From positions 1,488,001 through 1,552,000 of the forward strand of contig NC_079875.1 in NCBI RefSeq assembly GCF_029227915.1: a stretch of 64,000 nucleotides of DNA. Reading direction: 5' to 3'. Below the pieces are notes generated by a model. It made no database searches. It was not told the DNA's origin and saw only the letters and a list, made by a program, of their open reading frames with translations. This stretch comes from Hydractinia symbiolongicarpus (taxonomy: Eukaryota > Cnidaria > Hydrozoa > Anthoathecata > Hydractiniidae). Within the stretch, counting starts at the first letter, position 1. The number at the start of each line of letters is the position of its first letter. The translations under genes and the position numbers were made by a program. This document shows, piece by piece, positions 11,027 to 22,839 of this stretch.

Positions 11027-13690
11027 CATACGTTTTAGTGGTGAAGAAATAATTTAAAAATTCGTTGTGGAAATGAGTTTACTCACTGGGTACTTTCCTT
11101 GTATACTTTTAACTATACGGGCCGAGTCCGGGATTTACGGGAAATCGCAGGTTTTCGTTTGCCGGCGATTAAACTTCTTTTATTCAGCGTCTCATCAAAA
11201 ATGAAAACATTTTTAAAAACTACAAGTCTCATGGGCTTTAGTGGTGAAATAATAATTTAAAAAATCGTTCGGGAAATGAGTTTACACCCCGGGTACTTTC
11301 TTTGTATACTTTTGACTATACGGGCCGAGTCTGGGATTTACGGGAAATCGCAGGTTTTCGTTTGCCGGTGATTAAACTTCTTTTATTCAGCGTCTCATCA
11401 AAAATGAAAACATTTTTGAAAACTACAAGTCTCATGCGTTTTAGTGGTGAAAAAATAATTTAAAAAATAGTTCGGGAAATGAGTTTACTCCCTGGGTACT
11501 TTCTTTGTATACTTTTTACTATACGGGCCGAGTCCGGGGTTTACGGGAAATGGCGGGTTTTCGTTTGCCGGCGATTAAACTTCTTTTATTCAGCGTCTCA
11601 TCAAAAATGAAAACATTTTTGAAAACTACAAGTCTCATGGGCTTTAGTGGTGAAATAATAATTCAAGTAATCGTTTGGGAAATGAGTTTACTCCCTGGGT
11701 ACTTTCTTTGTATACTTTTGACTATACGGGCCGAGTCCGGGATTTACGGGAAATAGCAGGTTTTCGTTTGCCGGCGATTAAACTTCTTTTATTCAGCGTC
11801 TCATCAAAAATGAAAACATTTTTGAAAACTACAAGTCTCATGCGTTTTAGTGGTGAAAAAATAATTTAAAAAATCGTTCGGGAAATGAGTTTACACCCTG
11901 GGTACTTTCTTTGTATACTTTTGACTATACGGGCCGAGTCGGGGATTTACGGGAAATCGCAGGTTTTCGTTTGCCGGCGATTAAACTTCTTTTATTCAGC
12001 GTCTCATCAAAAATGAAAACATTTTTAAAAACTAAAAGTCTCATGGGCTTTAGTGGTGAAATAATAATTTAAATAATCGTTTGGGAAATGAGTTTACTCC
12101 CTGGGTACTTTCTTTGTATACTTTTGACTATACGGGCCGAGTCTGGGATTTACGGGAAATAGCAGGTTTTCGTTTGCCGGCGATTAAACTTCTTTTATTC
12201 AGCGTCTCATTAAAAATGAAAACATTATTGAAAACTACAAGTCTCATGCGTTTTAGTGGTGAAAAAATAATTTAAAAAATCGTTCGGGAAATGAGTTTAC
12301 ACCCTGGGTACTTTCTTTGTATACTTTTGACTATACGGGCCGAGTCGGGGATTTACGGGAAATCGCAGGTTTTCGTTTGCCGGCGATTAAACTTCTTTTA
12401 TTCAGCGTCTCATCAAAAATGAAAACATTTTTGAAAACTACAAGTCTCATGCGTTTTAGTGGTGAAAAAATAATTTAAAAAATCGTTCGAGAAATGAGTT
12501 TACACCCTGGGTACTTTCTTTGTATACTTTTGACTATACGGGCCAAGTCCGGGATTTACGGGAAATCGCAGGTTTTCGTTTGCCGGCGATTAAACCACTT
12601 TCATTAAGCCTCTCATCAAAAATGAAAAGATTTCTGAAAACTACAAGTCTCATGCGTTTTAGTGGTGAATGAATGAATTAAAAAATCGTTCGGGAAATGA
12701 GTTTACTCCCTGGGTACTATCTTTGTATACTTTTCACTATACGGGCCGAGTCGGGGATTTACGGGAAATCGCAGGTTTTCGTTTGCCGGCGATTAAACTT
12801 CTTTTATTCAGCGTCTCACCAAAAATGAAAACATTTCTAAAAACTACAAGTCTCATGCGTTTTAGTGGTGAAAAAGTAATTTAAAAAATCGTTCGGGAAA
12901 TGAGTTTACTCCCTGGGTACTTTCTTTGTATACTTTTGACTATACGGGCCGAGTCTGGGATTTACGGGAAATAGCAGGTTTTCGTTTGCCGGCGATTAAA
13001 CTTCTTTTATTCAGCGTCTCATCAAAAATGAAAACATTTTTGAAAACTACAAGTCTCATGCGTTTTAGTGGTGAAAAAATAATTTAAAAAATCGTTCGGG
13101 AAATGAGTTTACTCCCTGGGTACTTTCTTTGTATACTTTTGACTATACGGGCCGAGTCTGGGATTTACGGGAAATAGCAGGTTTTCGTTTGCCGGCGATT
13201 AAACTTCTTTTATTCAGCGTCTCATTAAAAATGAAAACATTATTGAAAACTACAAGTCTCATGCGTTTTAGTGGTGAAAAAATAATTTAAAAAATCCTTC
13301 GGGAAATGAGTTTACACCCTGGGTACTTTCTTTGTATACTTTTGACTATACGGGCCGAGTCGGGGATTTACGGGAAATCGCAGGTTTTCGTTTGCCGGCG
13401 ATTAAACTTCTTTTATTCAGCGTCTCATCAAAAATGAAAACATTTTTGAAAACTACAATTCTCATGCGTTTTAGTGGTGAAAAAATAATTTAAAAAATCG
13501 TTCGAGAAATGAGTTTACACCCTGGGTACTTTCTTTGTATACTTTTGACTATACGGGCCGAGTCCGGGATTTACGGAAAATCGCAGGTTTTCGTTTGCCG
13601 GCGATTAAACCACTTTCATTAAGCCTCTCATCAAAAATGAAAAGATTTCTGAAAACTACAAGTCTCATGCGTTTTAGTGGTGAATGAATG
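11027..13690 (+). repeat. 13/14-mer HOR copy 3 (full-length form, then diverges)
   Basis: This unit repeats the same marker chain: CACCCCGGG (about 11286), GGTGATT (about 11367), TTTTTACTAT (about 11513), CATTAAAAATG with CATTATTG (about 12209), CCAAGTCC (about 12543), TTTTCACTAT, CTCACCAAAAATG (about 12815). It keeps the monomer that copy 2 lost, so it matches copy 1 at that point. From about 13.7 kb it stops matching: the ACCTATACGG monomer that ends copies 1 and 2 is replaced by a TTCCTGGGTACTATC monomer. Confidence 0.8.
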
Positions 13691-16119
13691 AATTAAAAAA
13701 TCGTTCGGGAAATGAGTTTACTTCCTGGGTACTATCTTTGTATACTTTTGACTATACGGGCCGAGTCCGTGATTTACGGGAAATCGCAGGTTTTCGTTTG
13801 CCGGCGATTAAACTTCTTTTATTCAGCCTCTCATCAAAAATGAAAAGATTTCTGAAAACTACAAGTCTCATGCGTTTTAGTGGTGAATGAATGAATTAAA
13901 AAATCGTTCGGGAAATGAGTTTACTCCCTGGGTACTATCTTTGTATACTTTTCACTATACGGGCCGAGTCGGGGATTTACGGGAAATGGCAGGTTTTCGT
14001 TTGCCCGCGATTAAACTTCTTTTATTCAGCGTCTCACCAAAAATGAAAACATTTCTAAAAACTACAAGTCTCATGCGTTTTAGTGGTGAAAAAGTAATTT
14101 AAAAAATCGTTCGGGAAATGAGTTTACTCCCTGGGTACTTTCTTTGTATACTTTTGACTATACGGGCCGAGTCTGGGATTTACGGGAAATAGCAGGTTTT
14201 CGTTTGCCGGCGATTAAACTTCTTTTATTCAGCGTCTCATCAAAAATGAAAACATTTTTGAAAACTACAAGTCTCATGCGTTTTAGTGGTGAAAAAATAA
14301 TTTAAAAAATCGTTCGAGAAATGAGTTTACACCCTGGGTACTTTCTTTGTATACTTTTGACTATACGGGCCGAGTCCGGGATTTACGGGAAATCGCAGGT
14401 TTTCGTTTGCCGGCGATTAAACCACTTTCATTAAGCCTCTCATCAAAAATGAAAAGATTTCTGAAAACTACAAGTCTCATGCGTTTTAGTGGTGAATGAA
14501 TGAATTAAAAAATCGTTCGGGAAATGAGTTTACTTCCTGGGTACTATCTTTGTATACTTTTGACTATACGGGCCGAGTCCGTGATTTACGGGAAATCGCA
14601 GGTTTTCGTTTGCCGGCGATTAAACTTCTTTTATTCAGCGTCTCATCAAAAATGAAAACATTTCTAAAAACTACAAGTCTCATGCGTTTTAGTGGTGAAA
14701 AAGTAATTTAAAAAATCGTTCGGGAAATGAGTTTACTCCCTGGGTACTTTCTTTGTATACTTTTGACTATACGGGCCGAGTCTGGGATTTACGGGAAATA
14801 GCAGGTTTTCGTTTGCCGGCGATTAAACTTCTTTTATTCAGCGTCTCATCAAAAATGAAAACATTTTTGAAAACTACAAGTCTCATGCGTTTTAGTGGTG
14901 AAAAAATAATTTAAAAAATCGTTCGGGAAATGAGTTTACTCCCTGGGTACTATCTTTGTATACTTTTGACTATACGGGCCGAGTCCGGGGTTTACGGGAA
15001 ATGACGGGTTTTCGTTTGCCGGCGATTAAACTTCTTTTATTCAGCGTCTCATCAAAAATGAAAACATTTTTGAAAACTACAAGTCTCAAGCGTTTTAGTG
15101 GTGAAAAGATAATTTAAAAAATCGTTTTGGAAATGAGTTTACTCACTGGGTACTTTCCTTGTATACTTTTAACTATACGGGCCGTGTCCGGGATTTACGG
15201 GAAATCGCAGGTTTTCGTTTGCCGGCGATTAAACTTCTTTTATTCAGCGTCTCATCAAAAATGAAAACATTTTTGAAAACTACAAGTCTCATACGTTTTA
15301 GTGGTGAAGAAATAATTTAAAAATTCGTTCTGGAAATGAGTTTACTCACTGGGTACTTTCCTTGTATACTTTTAACTATACGGGCCGAGTCCGGGATTTA
15401 CGGGAAATCGCAGGTTTTCGTTTGCCGGCGATTAAACTTCTTTTATTCAGCGTCTCATCAAAAATGAAAACATTTTTAAAAACTACAAGTCTCATGGGCT
15501 TAAGTGGTGAAATAATAATTTAAAAAATCGTTCGGGAAATGAGTTTACACCCTGGGTACTTTCTTTGTATACTTTTGACTATACGGGCCGAGTCTGGGAT
15601 TTACGGGAAATAGCAGGTTTTCGTTTGCCGGCGATTAAACTTCTTTTATTCAGCGTCTCATTAAAAATGAAAACATTATTGAAAACTACAAGTCTCATGA
15701 GTTTTAGTGGTGAAAAAAAAATTTAAAAAATCGTTCGGGAAATGAGTTTACACCCTGGGTACTTTCTTTGTATAATTTTGACTATACGGGCCGAGTCGGG
15801 GATTTACGGGAAATCGCAGGTTTTCGTTTGCCGGCGATTAAACTTCTTTTATTCAGCGTCTCATCAAAAATGAAAACATTTTTGAAAACTACAAGTCTCA
15901 TGCGTTTTAGTGGTGAAAAAATAATTTAAAAAATCGTTCGAGAAATGAGTTTACACCCTGGGTACTTTCTTTGTATACTTTTGACTATACGGGCCGAGTC
16001 CGGGATTTACGGGAAATCGCAGGTTTTCGTTTGCCGGCGATTAAACCACTTTCATTAAGCCTCTCATCAAAAATGAAAAGATTTCTGAAAACTACAAGTC
16101 TCATGCGTTTTAGTGGTGA
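13691..16119 (+). repeat. Rearranged type A monomers after the 13/14-mer block
   Basis: Monomers from the preceding HOR recur in scrambled order. The GAATGAATGAATT monomer appears at about 13684, 13887 and 14496 (steps of 203 and 609 bp). The CTCACCAAAAATG monomer appears once more (about 14035), and a CAAGCG/CATACG pair like that at 0-3 kb appears at about 15088-15290. No full HOR copy fits here; it looks like a zone of repeated short unequal exchanges. Confidence 0.7.
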
Positions 16120-18555
16120 ATGAATGAATTAAAAAATCGTTCGGGAAATGAGTTTACTCCCTGGGTACTATCTTTGTATACTTTTGACTATACGGGCCGA
16201 GTCGGGGATTTACGGGAAATCGCAGGTTTTCGTTTGCCGGCGATTAAACTTCTTTTATTCAGCGTCTCATCAAAAATGAAAACATTTCTAAAAACTACAA
16301 GTCTCATGCGTTTTAGTGGTGAAAAAGTAATTTAAAAAATCGTTCGGGAAATGAGTTTACTCCCTGGGTACTTTCTTTGTATACTTTTGACTATATGAGC
16401 CGAGTCTGGGATTTACGGGAAATAGCAGGTTTTCGTTTGCCGGCGATTAAACTTCTTTTATTCAGCGTCTCATCAAAAATGAAAACATTTTTGAAAACTA
16501 CAAGTCTCAAGCGTTTTAGTGGTGAAAAGATAATTTAAAAAATCGTTTTGGAAATGAGTTTACTCACTGGGTACTTTCCTTGTATACTTTTAACTATACG
16601 GGCCGAGTCCGGGATTTACGGGAAATCGCAGGTTTTCGTTTGCCGGCGATTAAACGTCTTTTATTCAGCGTCTCATCAAAAATGAAAACATTTTTAAAAA
16701 CTACAAGTCTCATGGGCTTAAGTGGTGAAATAATAATTTAAAAAATCGTTCGGGAAATGAGTTTACACCCTGGGTACTTTCTTTGTATACTTTTGACTAT
16801 ACGGGCCGAGTCTGGGATTTACGGGAAATAGCAGGTTTTCGTTTGCCGGCGATTAAACTTCTTTTATTCATCGTCTCATTAAAAATGAAAACATTATTGA
16901 AAACTACAAGTCTCATGCGCTTTAGTGGTGAAAAAATAATTTAAAAAATCGTTCGGGAAATGAGTTTACACCCTGGGTACTTTCTTTGTATACTTTTGAC
17001 TATACGGGCCGAGTCGGGGATTTACGGGAAATCGCAGGTTTTCGTTTGCCGGCGATTAAACTTCTTTTATTCAGCGTCTCATCAAAAATGAAAACATTTT
17101 TGAAAACTACAAGTCTCATGCGTTTTAGTGGTGAAAAAATAATTTAAAAAATCGTTCGAGAAATGAGTTTACACCCTGGGTACTTTCTTTGTATACTTTT
17201 GACTATACGGGCCGAGTCCGGGATTTACGGGAAATCGCAGGTTTTCGTTTGCCGGCGATTAAACCACTTTCATTAAGCCTCTCATCAAAAATGAAAAGAT
17301 TTCTGAAAACTACAAGTCTCATGCGTTTTAGTGGTGAATGAATGAATTAAAAAATCGTTCGGGAAATGAGTTTACTCCCTGGGTACTATCTTTGTATACT
17401 TTTGACTATACGGGCCGAGTCGGGGATTTACGGGAAATCGCAGGTTTTCGTTTGCCGGCGATTAAACTTCTTTTATTCAGCGTCTCATCAAAAATGAAAA
17501 CATTTCTAAAAACTACAAGTCTCATGCGTTTTAGTGGTGAAAAAGTAATTTAAAAAATCGTTCGGGAAATGAGTTTACTCCCTGGGTACTTTCTTTGTAT
17601 ACTTTTGACTATACGAGCCGAGTCTGGGATTTACGGGAAATAGCAGGTTTTCGTTTGCCGGCGATTAAACTTCTTTTATTCAGCGTCTCATCAAAAATGA
17701 AAACATTTTTGAAAACTACAAGTCTCAAGCGTTTTAGTGGTGAAAAGATAATTTAAAAAATCGTTTTGGAAATGAGTTTACTCACTGGGTACTTTCCTTG
17801 TATACTTTTAACTATACGGGCCGAGTCCGGGATTTACGGGAAATCGCAGGTTTTCGTTTGCCGGCGATTAAACGTCTTTTATTCAGCGTCTCATCAAAAA
17901 TGAAAACATTTTTGAAAACTACAAGTCTCATACGTTTTAGTGGTGAAATAATAATTTAAATAATCGTTTGGGAAATGAGTTTACTCCCTGGGTACTTTCT
18001 TTGTATACTTTTGACTATACGGGCCGAGTCTGGGATTTACGGGAAATAGCAGGTTTTCGTTTGCCGGCGATTAAACCTCTTTTATTCAGCGTCTCATTAA
18101 AAATGAAAACATTATTGAAAACTACAAGTCTCATGCGTTTTAGTGGTGAAAAAATAATTTAAAAAATCGTTCGGGAAATGAGTTTACACCCTGGGTACTT
18201 TCTTTGTATACTTTTGACTATACGGGCCGAGTCCGGGATTTACGGGAAATCGCAGGTTTTCGTTTGCCGGCGATTAAACTTCTTTTATTCAGTGTCTCAT
18301 CAAAAATGAAAACATTTTTGAAAACTACAAGTCTCATGCGTTTTAGTGGTGAAAAAATAATTTAAAAAATCGTTCGAGAAATGAGTTTACACCCTGGGTA
18401 CTTTCTTTGTATACTTTTGACTATACGGGCCGAGTCCGGGATTTACGGGAAATCGCAGGTTTTCGTTTGCCGGCGATTAAACCACTTTCATTAAGCCTCT
18501 CATCAAAAATGAAAAGATTTCTGAAAACTACAAGTCTCATGCGTTTTAGTGGTGA
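16120..18555 (+). repeat. 6-monomer HOR, two copies of 1218 bp
   Basis: The GAATGAATGAATT monomer recurs at 16120, 17338 and 18556, exactly 1218 bp apart. The monomers after the first two share TACTATC, the GAGTCGGGG form, ACATTTCTAAAAAC, then CAAGCG (about 16508 and 17726), then an AAACGTCTTTTATTC variant (about 16653 and 17871). The copies then differ, with CATGGGCTTAAG in the first and CATACG in the second, so one copy carries a replaced monomer. Confidence 0.8.
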
Positions 18556-19218
18556 ATGAATGAATTAAAAAATCGTTCGGGAAATGAGTTTACTCCCTGG
18601 GTACTATCTTTGTATACTTTTGACTATACGGGCCGAGTCCGGGATTTACGGGAAATCGCAGGTTTTCGTTTGCCGGCGATTAAACTTCTTTTATTCAGCG
18701 TCTCATCAAAAATGAAAACATTTTTGAAAACTACAAGTCTCATGCGTTTTAGTGGTGAAAAAATAATTTAAAAAATCGTTCGGGAAATGAGTTTACTCCC
18801 TGGGTACTTTCTTTGTATACTTTTGACTATACGGGCTGAGTCCGGGGTTTACGGGAAATGGCGGGTTTTCGTTTGCCGGCGATTAAACTTCTTTTATTCA
18901 GCGTCTCATCAAAAATGAAAACATTTTTGAAAACTACAAGTCTCAAGCGTTTTAGTGGTGAAAAGATAATTTAAAAAATCGTTTTGGAAATGGGTTTACT
19001 CACTGGGTACTTTCCTTGTATACTTTTAAATATGCGGGCCGAGTCCGGGATTTACGGGAAATCGCAGGTTTTCGTTTGACGGCGATTAAACTTCTTTTAT
19101 TCAGCGTCTCATCAAAAATTAAAACATTTTTGAAAACTACAAGTCTCATACGTTTTAGTGGTGAAAAAATAATTTAAAAATTCGTTCTGGAAATGAGTTT
19201 ACTCACTGGGTACTTTCC
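18556..19218 (+). repeat. Type A monomers up to the A/B boundary
   Basis: These are full-length type A monomers ending the first A domain. They include slightly decayed copies (AAATATGCGGG at about 19028, TTTGACGGCG at about 19076, a GAAATG to GAAATGGG change at about 18990). Mild decay just before a subfamily switch is suggestive but rests on few changes. Confidence 0.65.
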
Positions 19219-20841
19219 TTGTATACTTTTAACTATACGGGCCGAGCCCGGGATTTACAGGAAATCGCGGGTTTTCGTTTGCCGGCGATTAAACCTCTTT
19301 CATTAAGCGTCTCATCAAAAATGAAAACATTTTTGAAAACTGCAAGTCTCGTGCGTTTTAATGGTGAAAAGATAATTGAAAAAATCGTTTCGGAAATGAG
19401 TTTACTCACAGGGTACTTTCTTTGTATACATTCGACTATACGGGCCAAGCCCGGGTTTTACGGGAAATCTCGGGTTTTCGTTTGCCGGCGATTAAACCTC
19501 TTTCATTAAGCGTCTCATCAAAAATGAAAACATTTTTGAAAACAACAAGTCTCATGCGTTTTAGTGGTGAAAAAATAAATTAAAAAATCGTTCTGGAAAT
19601 GAGTTTACTCACAGGGTACTTTCTTTGTATACATTCGACTATACGGGCCAAGCCCGGGATTTACGGGAAATCGCGGGTTTACGTTTGCCGGCGATTAAAC
19701 CTCTTTCATTAAGCGTCTCATCAAAAATGAAAACATTTTTGAAAACTACAAGTCTCATGCGTTTTAGTGGTGAAAAAAAATTTAAAAAATCGTTCGGGAA
19801 ATGAGTTTACTCCCTGGGAACTTTCTTTGTATACATTCGACTATACGGGCCAAGCCCGGGATTTACGGGAAATCGCGGGATTTCGTTTGCCGGTGATTAA
19901 ACCTCTTTTATTAAGCGTCTAATCAAAAATGAAAACATTTTTGAAAACTGCAAGTCTCATGCGTTTTAGTGGTGAAAAGATAATTGAAAAAATCGTTTCG
20001 GAAATGAGTTTACTCACAGGGTACTTTCTTTGTATACATTCAACTATACGGGCCAAGCCCGGGATTTACGGGAAATCGCGGGTTTTCGTTTGCCGGCGAT
20101 TAAACCTCTTTCATTAAGCGTCTCATCAAAAATGAAAACATTTTTGAAAACTGCAAGTCTCGTGCGTTTTAGTGGTGAAAAGATAATTGAAAAAATCGTT
20201 TCGGAAATGAGTTTACTCACAGGGTACTTTCTTTGTATACATTCGACTATACGGGCCAAGCCCGGGTTTTACGGGAAATCTCGGGTTTTCGTTTGCCGGC
20301 GATTAAACCTCTTTCATTAAGCGTCTCATCAAAAATGAAAACATTTTTGAAAACAACAAGTCTCATGCGTTTTAGTGGTGAAAAAATAAATTAAAAAATC
20401 GTTCTGGAAATGAGTTTACTCACAGGGTACTTTCTTTGTATACATTCGACTATACGGGCCAAGCCCGGGATTTACGGGAAATCGCGGGTTTACGTTTGCC
20501 GGCGATTAAACCTCTTTCATTAAGCGTCTCATCAAAAATGAAAACATTTTTGAAAACTACAAGTCTCATGCGTTTTAGTGGTGAAAAAAAAATTTAAAAA
20601 ATCGTTCGGGAAATGAGTTTACTCCCTGGGAACTTTCTTTGTATACATTCGACTATACGGGCCAAGCCCGGGATTTACGGGAAATCGCGGGATTTCGTTT
20701 GCCGGTGATTAAACCTCTTTTATTAATCGTCTAATCAAAAATGAAAACATTTTTGAAAACTGCAAGTCTCATGCGTTTTAGTGGTGAAAAGATAATTGAA
20801 AAAATCGTTTCGGAAATGAGTTTACTCACAGGGTACTTTCT
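19219..20841 (+). repeat. 4-monomer type B HOR, two copies
   Basis: The units 19219-20029 (811 bp) and 20030-20841 (812 bp) share the order: monomer with CTGCAAGTCTCGTGCG; monomer with GAAAACAACAAG and AATAAATTAAAAAATCG; monomer with GGGTTTACGTTTGCC and AAAAAAATTT; monomer with CTGGGAACTTTC, GGGATTTCG and GCCGGTGATTAAAC. The one-base difference lies in the A run of the third monomer (about 19775 versus 20585). A third start at 20842 diverges after about 60 bp. Several of the same monomers recur in the 7-mer at 22.8-25.7 kb. Confidence 0.88.
20101..20303 (+). repeat. Representative type B monomer
   Basis: This is a full-length example of subfamily B. Relative to type A it has CCTCTTTCATTAAGCG at 9-24, GATAATTGAAAAAATCG in place of the AATTTAAAAAATCG centre, CTCACAGGG at 120-128, TATACATTCGACTAT at 140-154, CCAAGCCCGGG at 160-170 and a TCTCGGG/TCGCGGG form at 183-189. 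Most B monomers have AATAAATTAAAAAATCG or AAAAAAAAATTT in the centre; the AATTGAAAAAATCG form here removes the usual stop and makes open frames longer in B blocks. Type B dominates 19.2-26.7 kb and is interleaved with A across 26.7-52.2 kb. Confidence 0.85.
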
Positions 20842-22839
20842 TTGTATACATTCAACTATACGGGCCAAGCCCGGGATTTACGGGAAATCGCGGGTTTTCG
20901 TTTGCCGCCGATTAAACAACTTTCATTAAGCGTCTCATCAAAAATGAAAACATTTCTGAAAACTACAAGTCTCATGCGTTTTAGCGGTGAAAAAATAATT
21001 GAAAAAATCGTTTCGGAAATGAGTTTACTCACAGGGTACTTTCTTTGTATACATTCGACTATACGGGCCAAGCCCGGGATTAACGGGAAATCGCGGGTTT
21101 TCGTTTGCAGGCGATTAAACAACTTTCATTAAGCGTCCCATCAAAAATGAAAACATTTCTGAAAACTACAAGTCTCATGCGTTTTATTGGTGAAAATTAA
21201 TTTAAAAAATCGTTCGGGAAATGAGTTTACTCCCTAGGTACTTTCTTTGTATACTTTTGACTATACGGGCCGAGTCCGGGATTTACGGGAAGTCGCGGGT
21301 TTTCGTTTGCCGGCAAATAAACTTCTTTTATTCAGCGTCTCATCAAAAATGAAAACATTTTTGAAAACTACAAGTCTCATGCGTTTTAGTGGTGAAAAGA
21401 TAATTGAAAAAATCGTTTCGGAAATGAGTTTACTCACACGGTACTTTCTTTGTATACATTCGACTATACGGGCCAAGCCCGGGATTTACGGGAAATCGCG
21501 GGTTTTTGTTTGCCGGCGATTAAACAACTTTCATTAAGCGTCTCATCAAAAATGAAAACGTTTCTGAAAACTACAAGTCTCATGCGTTTTATTGGTGAAA
21601 ATTAATTTAAAAAATCGTTCGGGAAATGAGTTTACTCCCTGGGTACTTTCTTTGTATACTTTTGACTATACGGGCCGAGTCCGGGATTTACGGGAAATCG
21701 CGGCTTTTCGTTTGCCGGCGATTAAACCTCTTTCATTCAGCGTCTCATCAAAAATGAAAACATTTTTGAAAACTACAAGTCTCATGCGTTTTAGTGGTGA
21801 AAAAATAAATTAAAAAATCGTTCGGGAAATGAGTTTACTCCCTAGGTACTTTCTTTGTATACTTTTGACTATACGGGCCGAGTCCGGGATTTACGGGAAG
21901 TCGCGGGTTTTCGTTTGCGGGCAAATAAACTTCTTTTATTCAGCGTCTCATCAAAAATGAAAACATTTTTGAAAACTACAAGTCTCATGCGTTTTAGTGG
22001 TGAAAAGATAATTGAAAAAATCGTTTCGGAAATGAGTTTACTCACACGGTACTTTCTTTGTATACATTCGACTATACGGGCCAAGCCCGGGATTTACGGG
22101 AAATCGCGGGTTTTTGTTTGCCGGCGATTAAACAACTTTCATTAAGCGTCTCATCAAAAATGAAAACGTTTCTGAAAACTACAAGTCTCATGCGTTTTAT
22201 TGGTGAAAATTAATTTAAAAAATCGTTCGGGAAATGAGTTTACTCCCTGGGTACTTTCTTTGTATACTTTTGACTATACGGGCCGAGTCCGGGATTTACG
22301 GGAAATCGCGGCTTTTCGTTTGCCGGCGATTAAACCTCTTTCATTCAGCGTCTCATCAAAAATGAAAACATTTTTGAAAACTACAAGTCTCATGCGTTTT
22401 AGTGGTGAAAAAATAAATTAAAAAATCGTTCTGGAAATGAGTTTACTCACAGGGTACTTTCTTTGTATACATTTGACTATACGGGCCAAGCCCGGGATTA
22501 ACGGGAAATCGCGGGTTTTCGTTTGCAGGCGATTAAACAACTTTCATTAAGCGTCTCATCAAAAATGAAAACATTTCTGAAAACTACAAGTCTCATGCGT
22601 TTTATTGGTGAAAATTAATTTAAAAAATCGTTCGGGAAATGAGTTTACTCCCTAGGTACTTTCTTTGTATACTTTTGACTATACGGGCCGAGTCCGGGAT
22701 TTACGGGATGTCGCGGGTTTTCGTTTGCCGGCAAATAAACTTCTTTTATTCAGCGTCTCATCAAAAATGAAAACATTTTTGAAAACTACAAGTCTCATGC
22801 GTTTTAGTGGTGAAAAGATAATTGAAAATATCGTTTCGG
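20842..22839 (+). repeat. A/B hybrid monomers in 3-mer and 4-mer steps, CCTAGG marker
   Basis: Hybrid monomers with TTCGTTTGCCGGCAAATAAAC and CGGGAAGTCGCGGG recur, each following a TTTTATTGGTGAAAATTAATTT monomer. The rare CCTAGG site lies at 21233, 21841 and 22651, giving steps of 608 bp (3 monomers) and 810 bp (4 monomers); a fourth copy is at 26706. The added monomer in the second interval is a B monomer with GGGATTAACGGG and TTTGCAGGCG. Confidence 0.82.

Noticed and set aside
19449-19465. Possible CENP-B box (reverse orientation) in GCCCGGGTTTTACGGGA
   Set aside because: It matches seven of the nine essential positions as I know them, but the last two (AA of CGAA) are wrong, and it exists only in the few B monomers with CCCGGGTTTT. 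Forward candidates such as TTTCGTTTGCCGGCGAT match fewer essential positions.
19568-19580. AATAAA polyadenylation signal in B monomers (AAAATAAATTAAAA)
   Set aside because: It is a consequence of the B-type AATAAATT variant, repeats with the monomer and follows no coding region.
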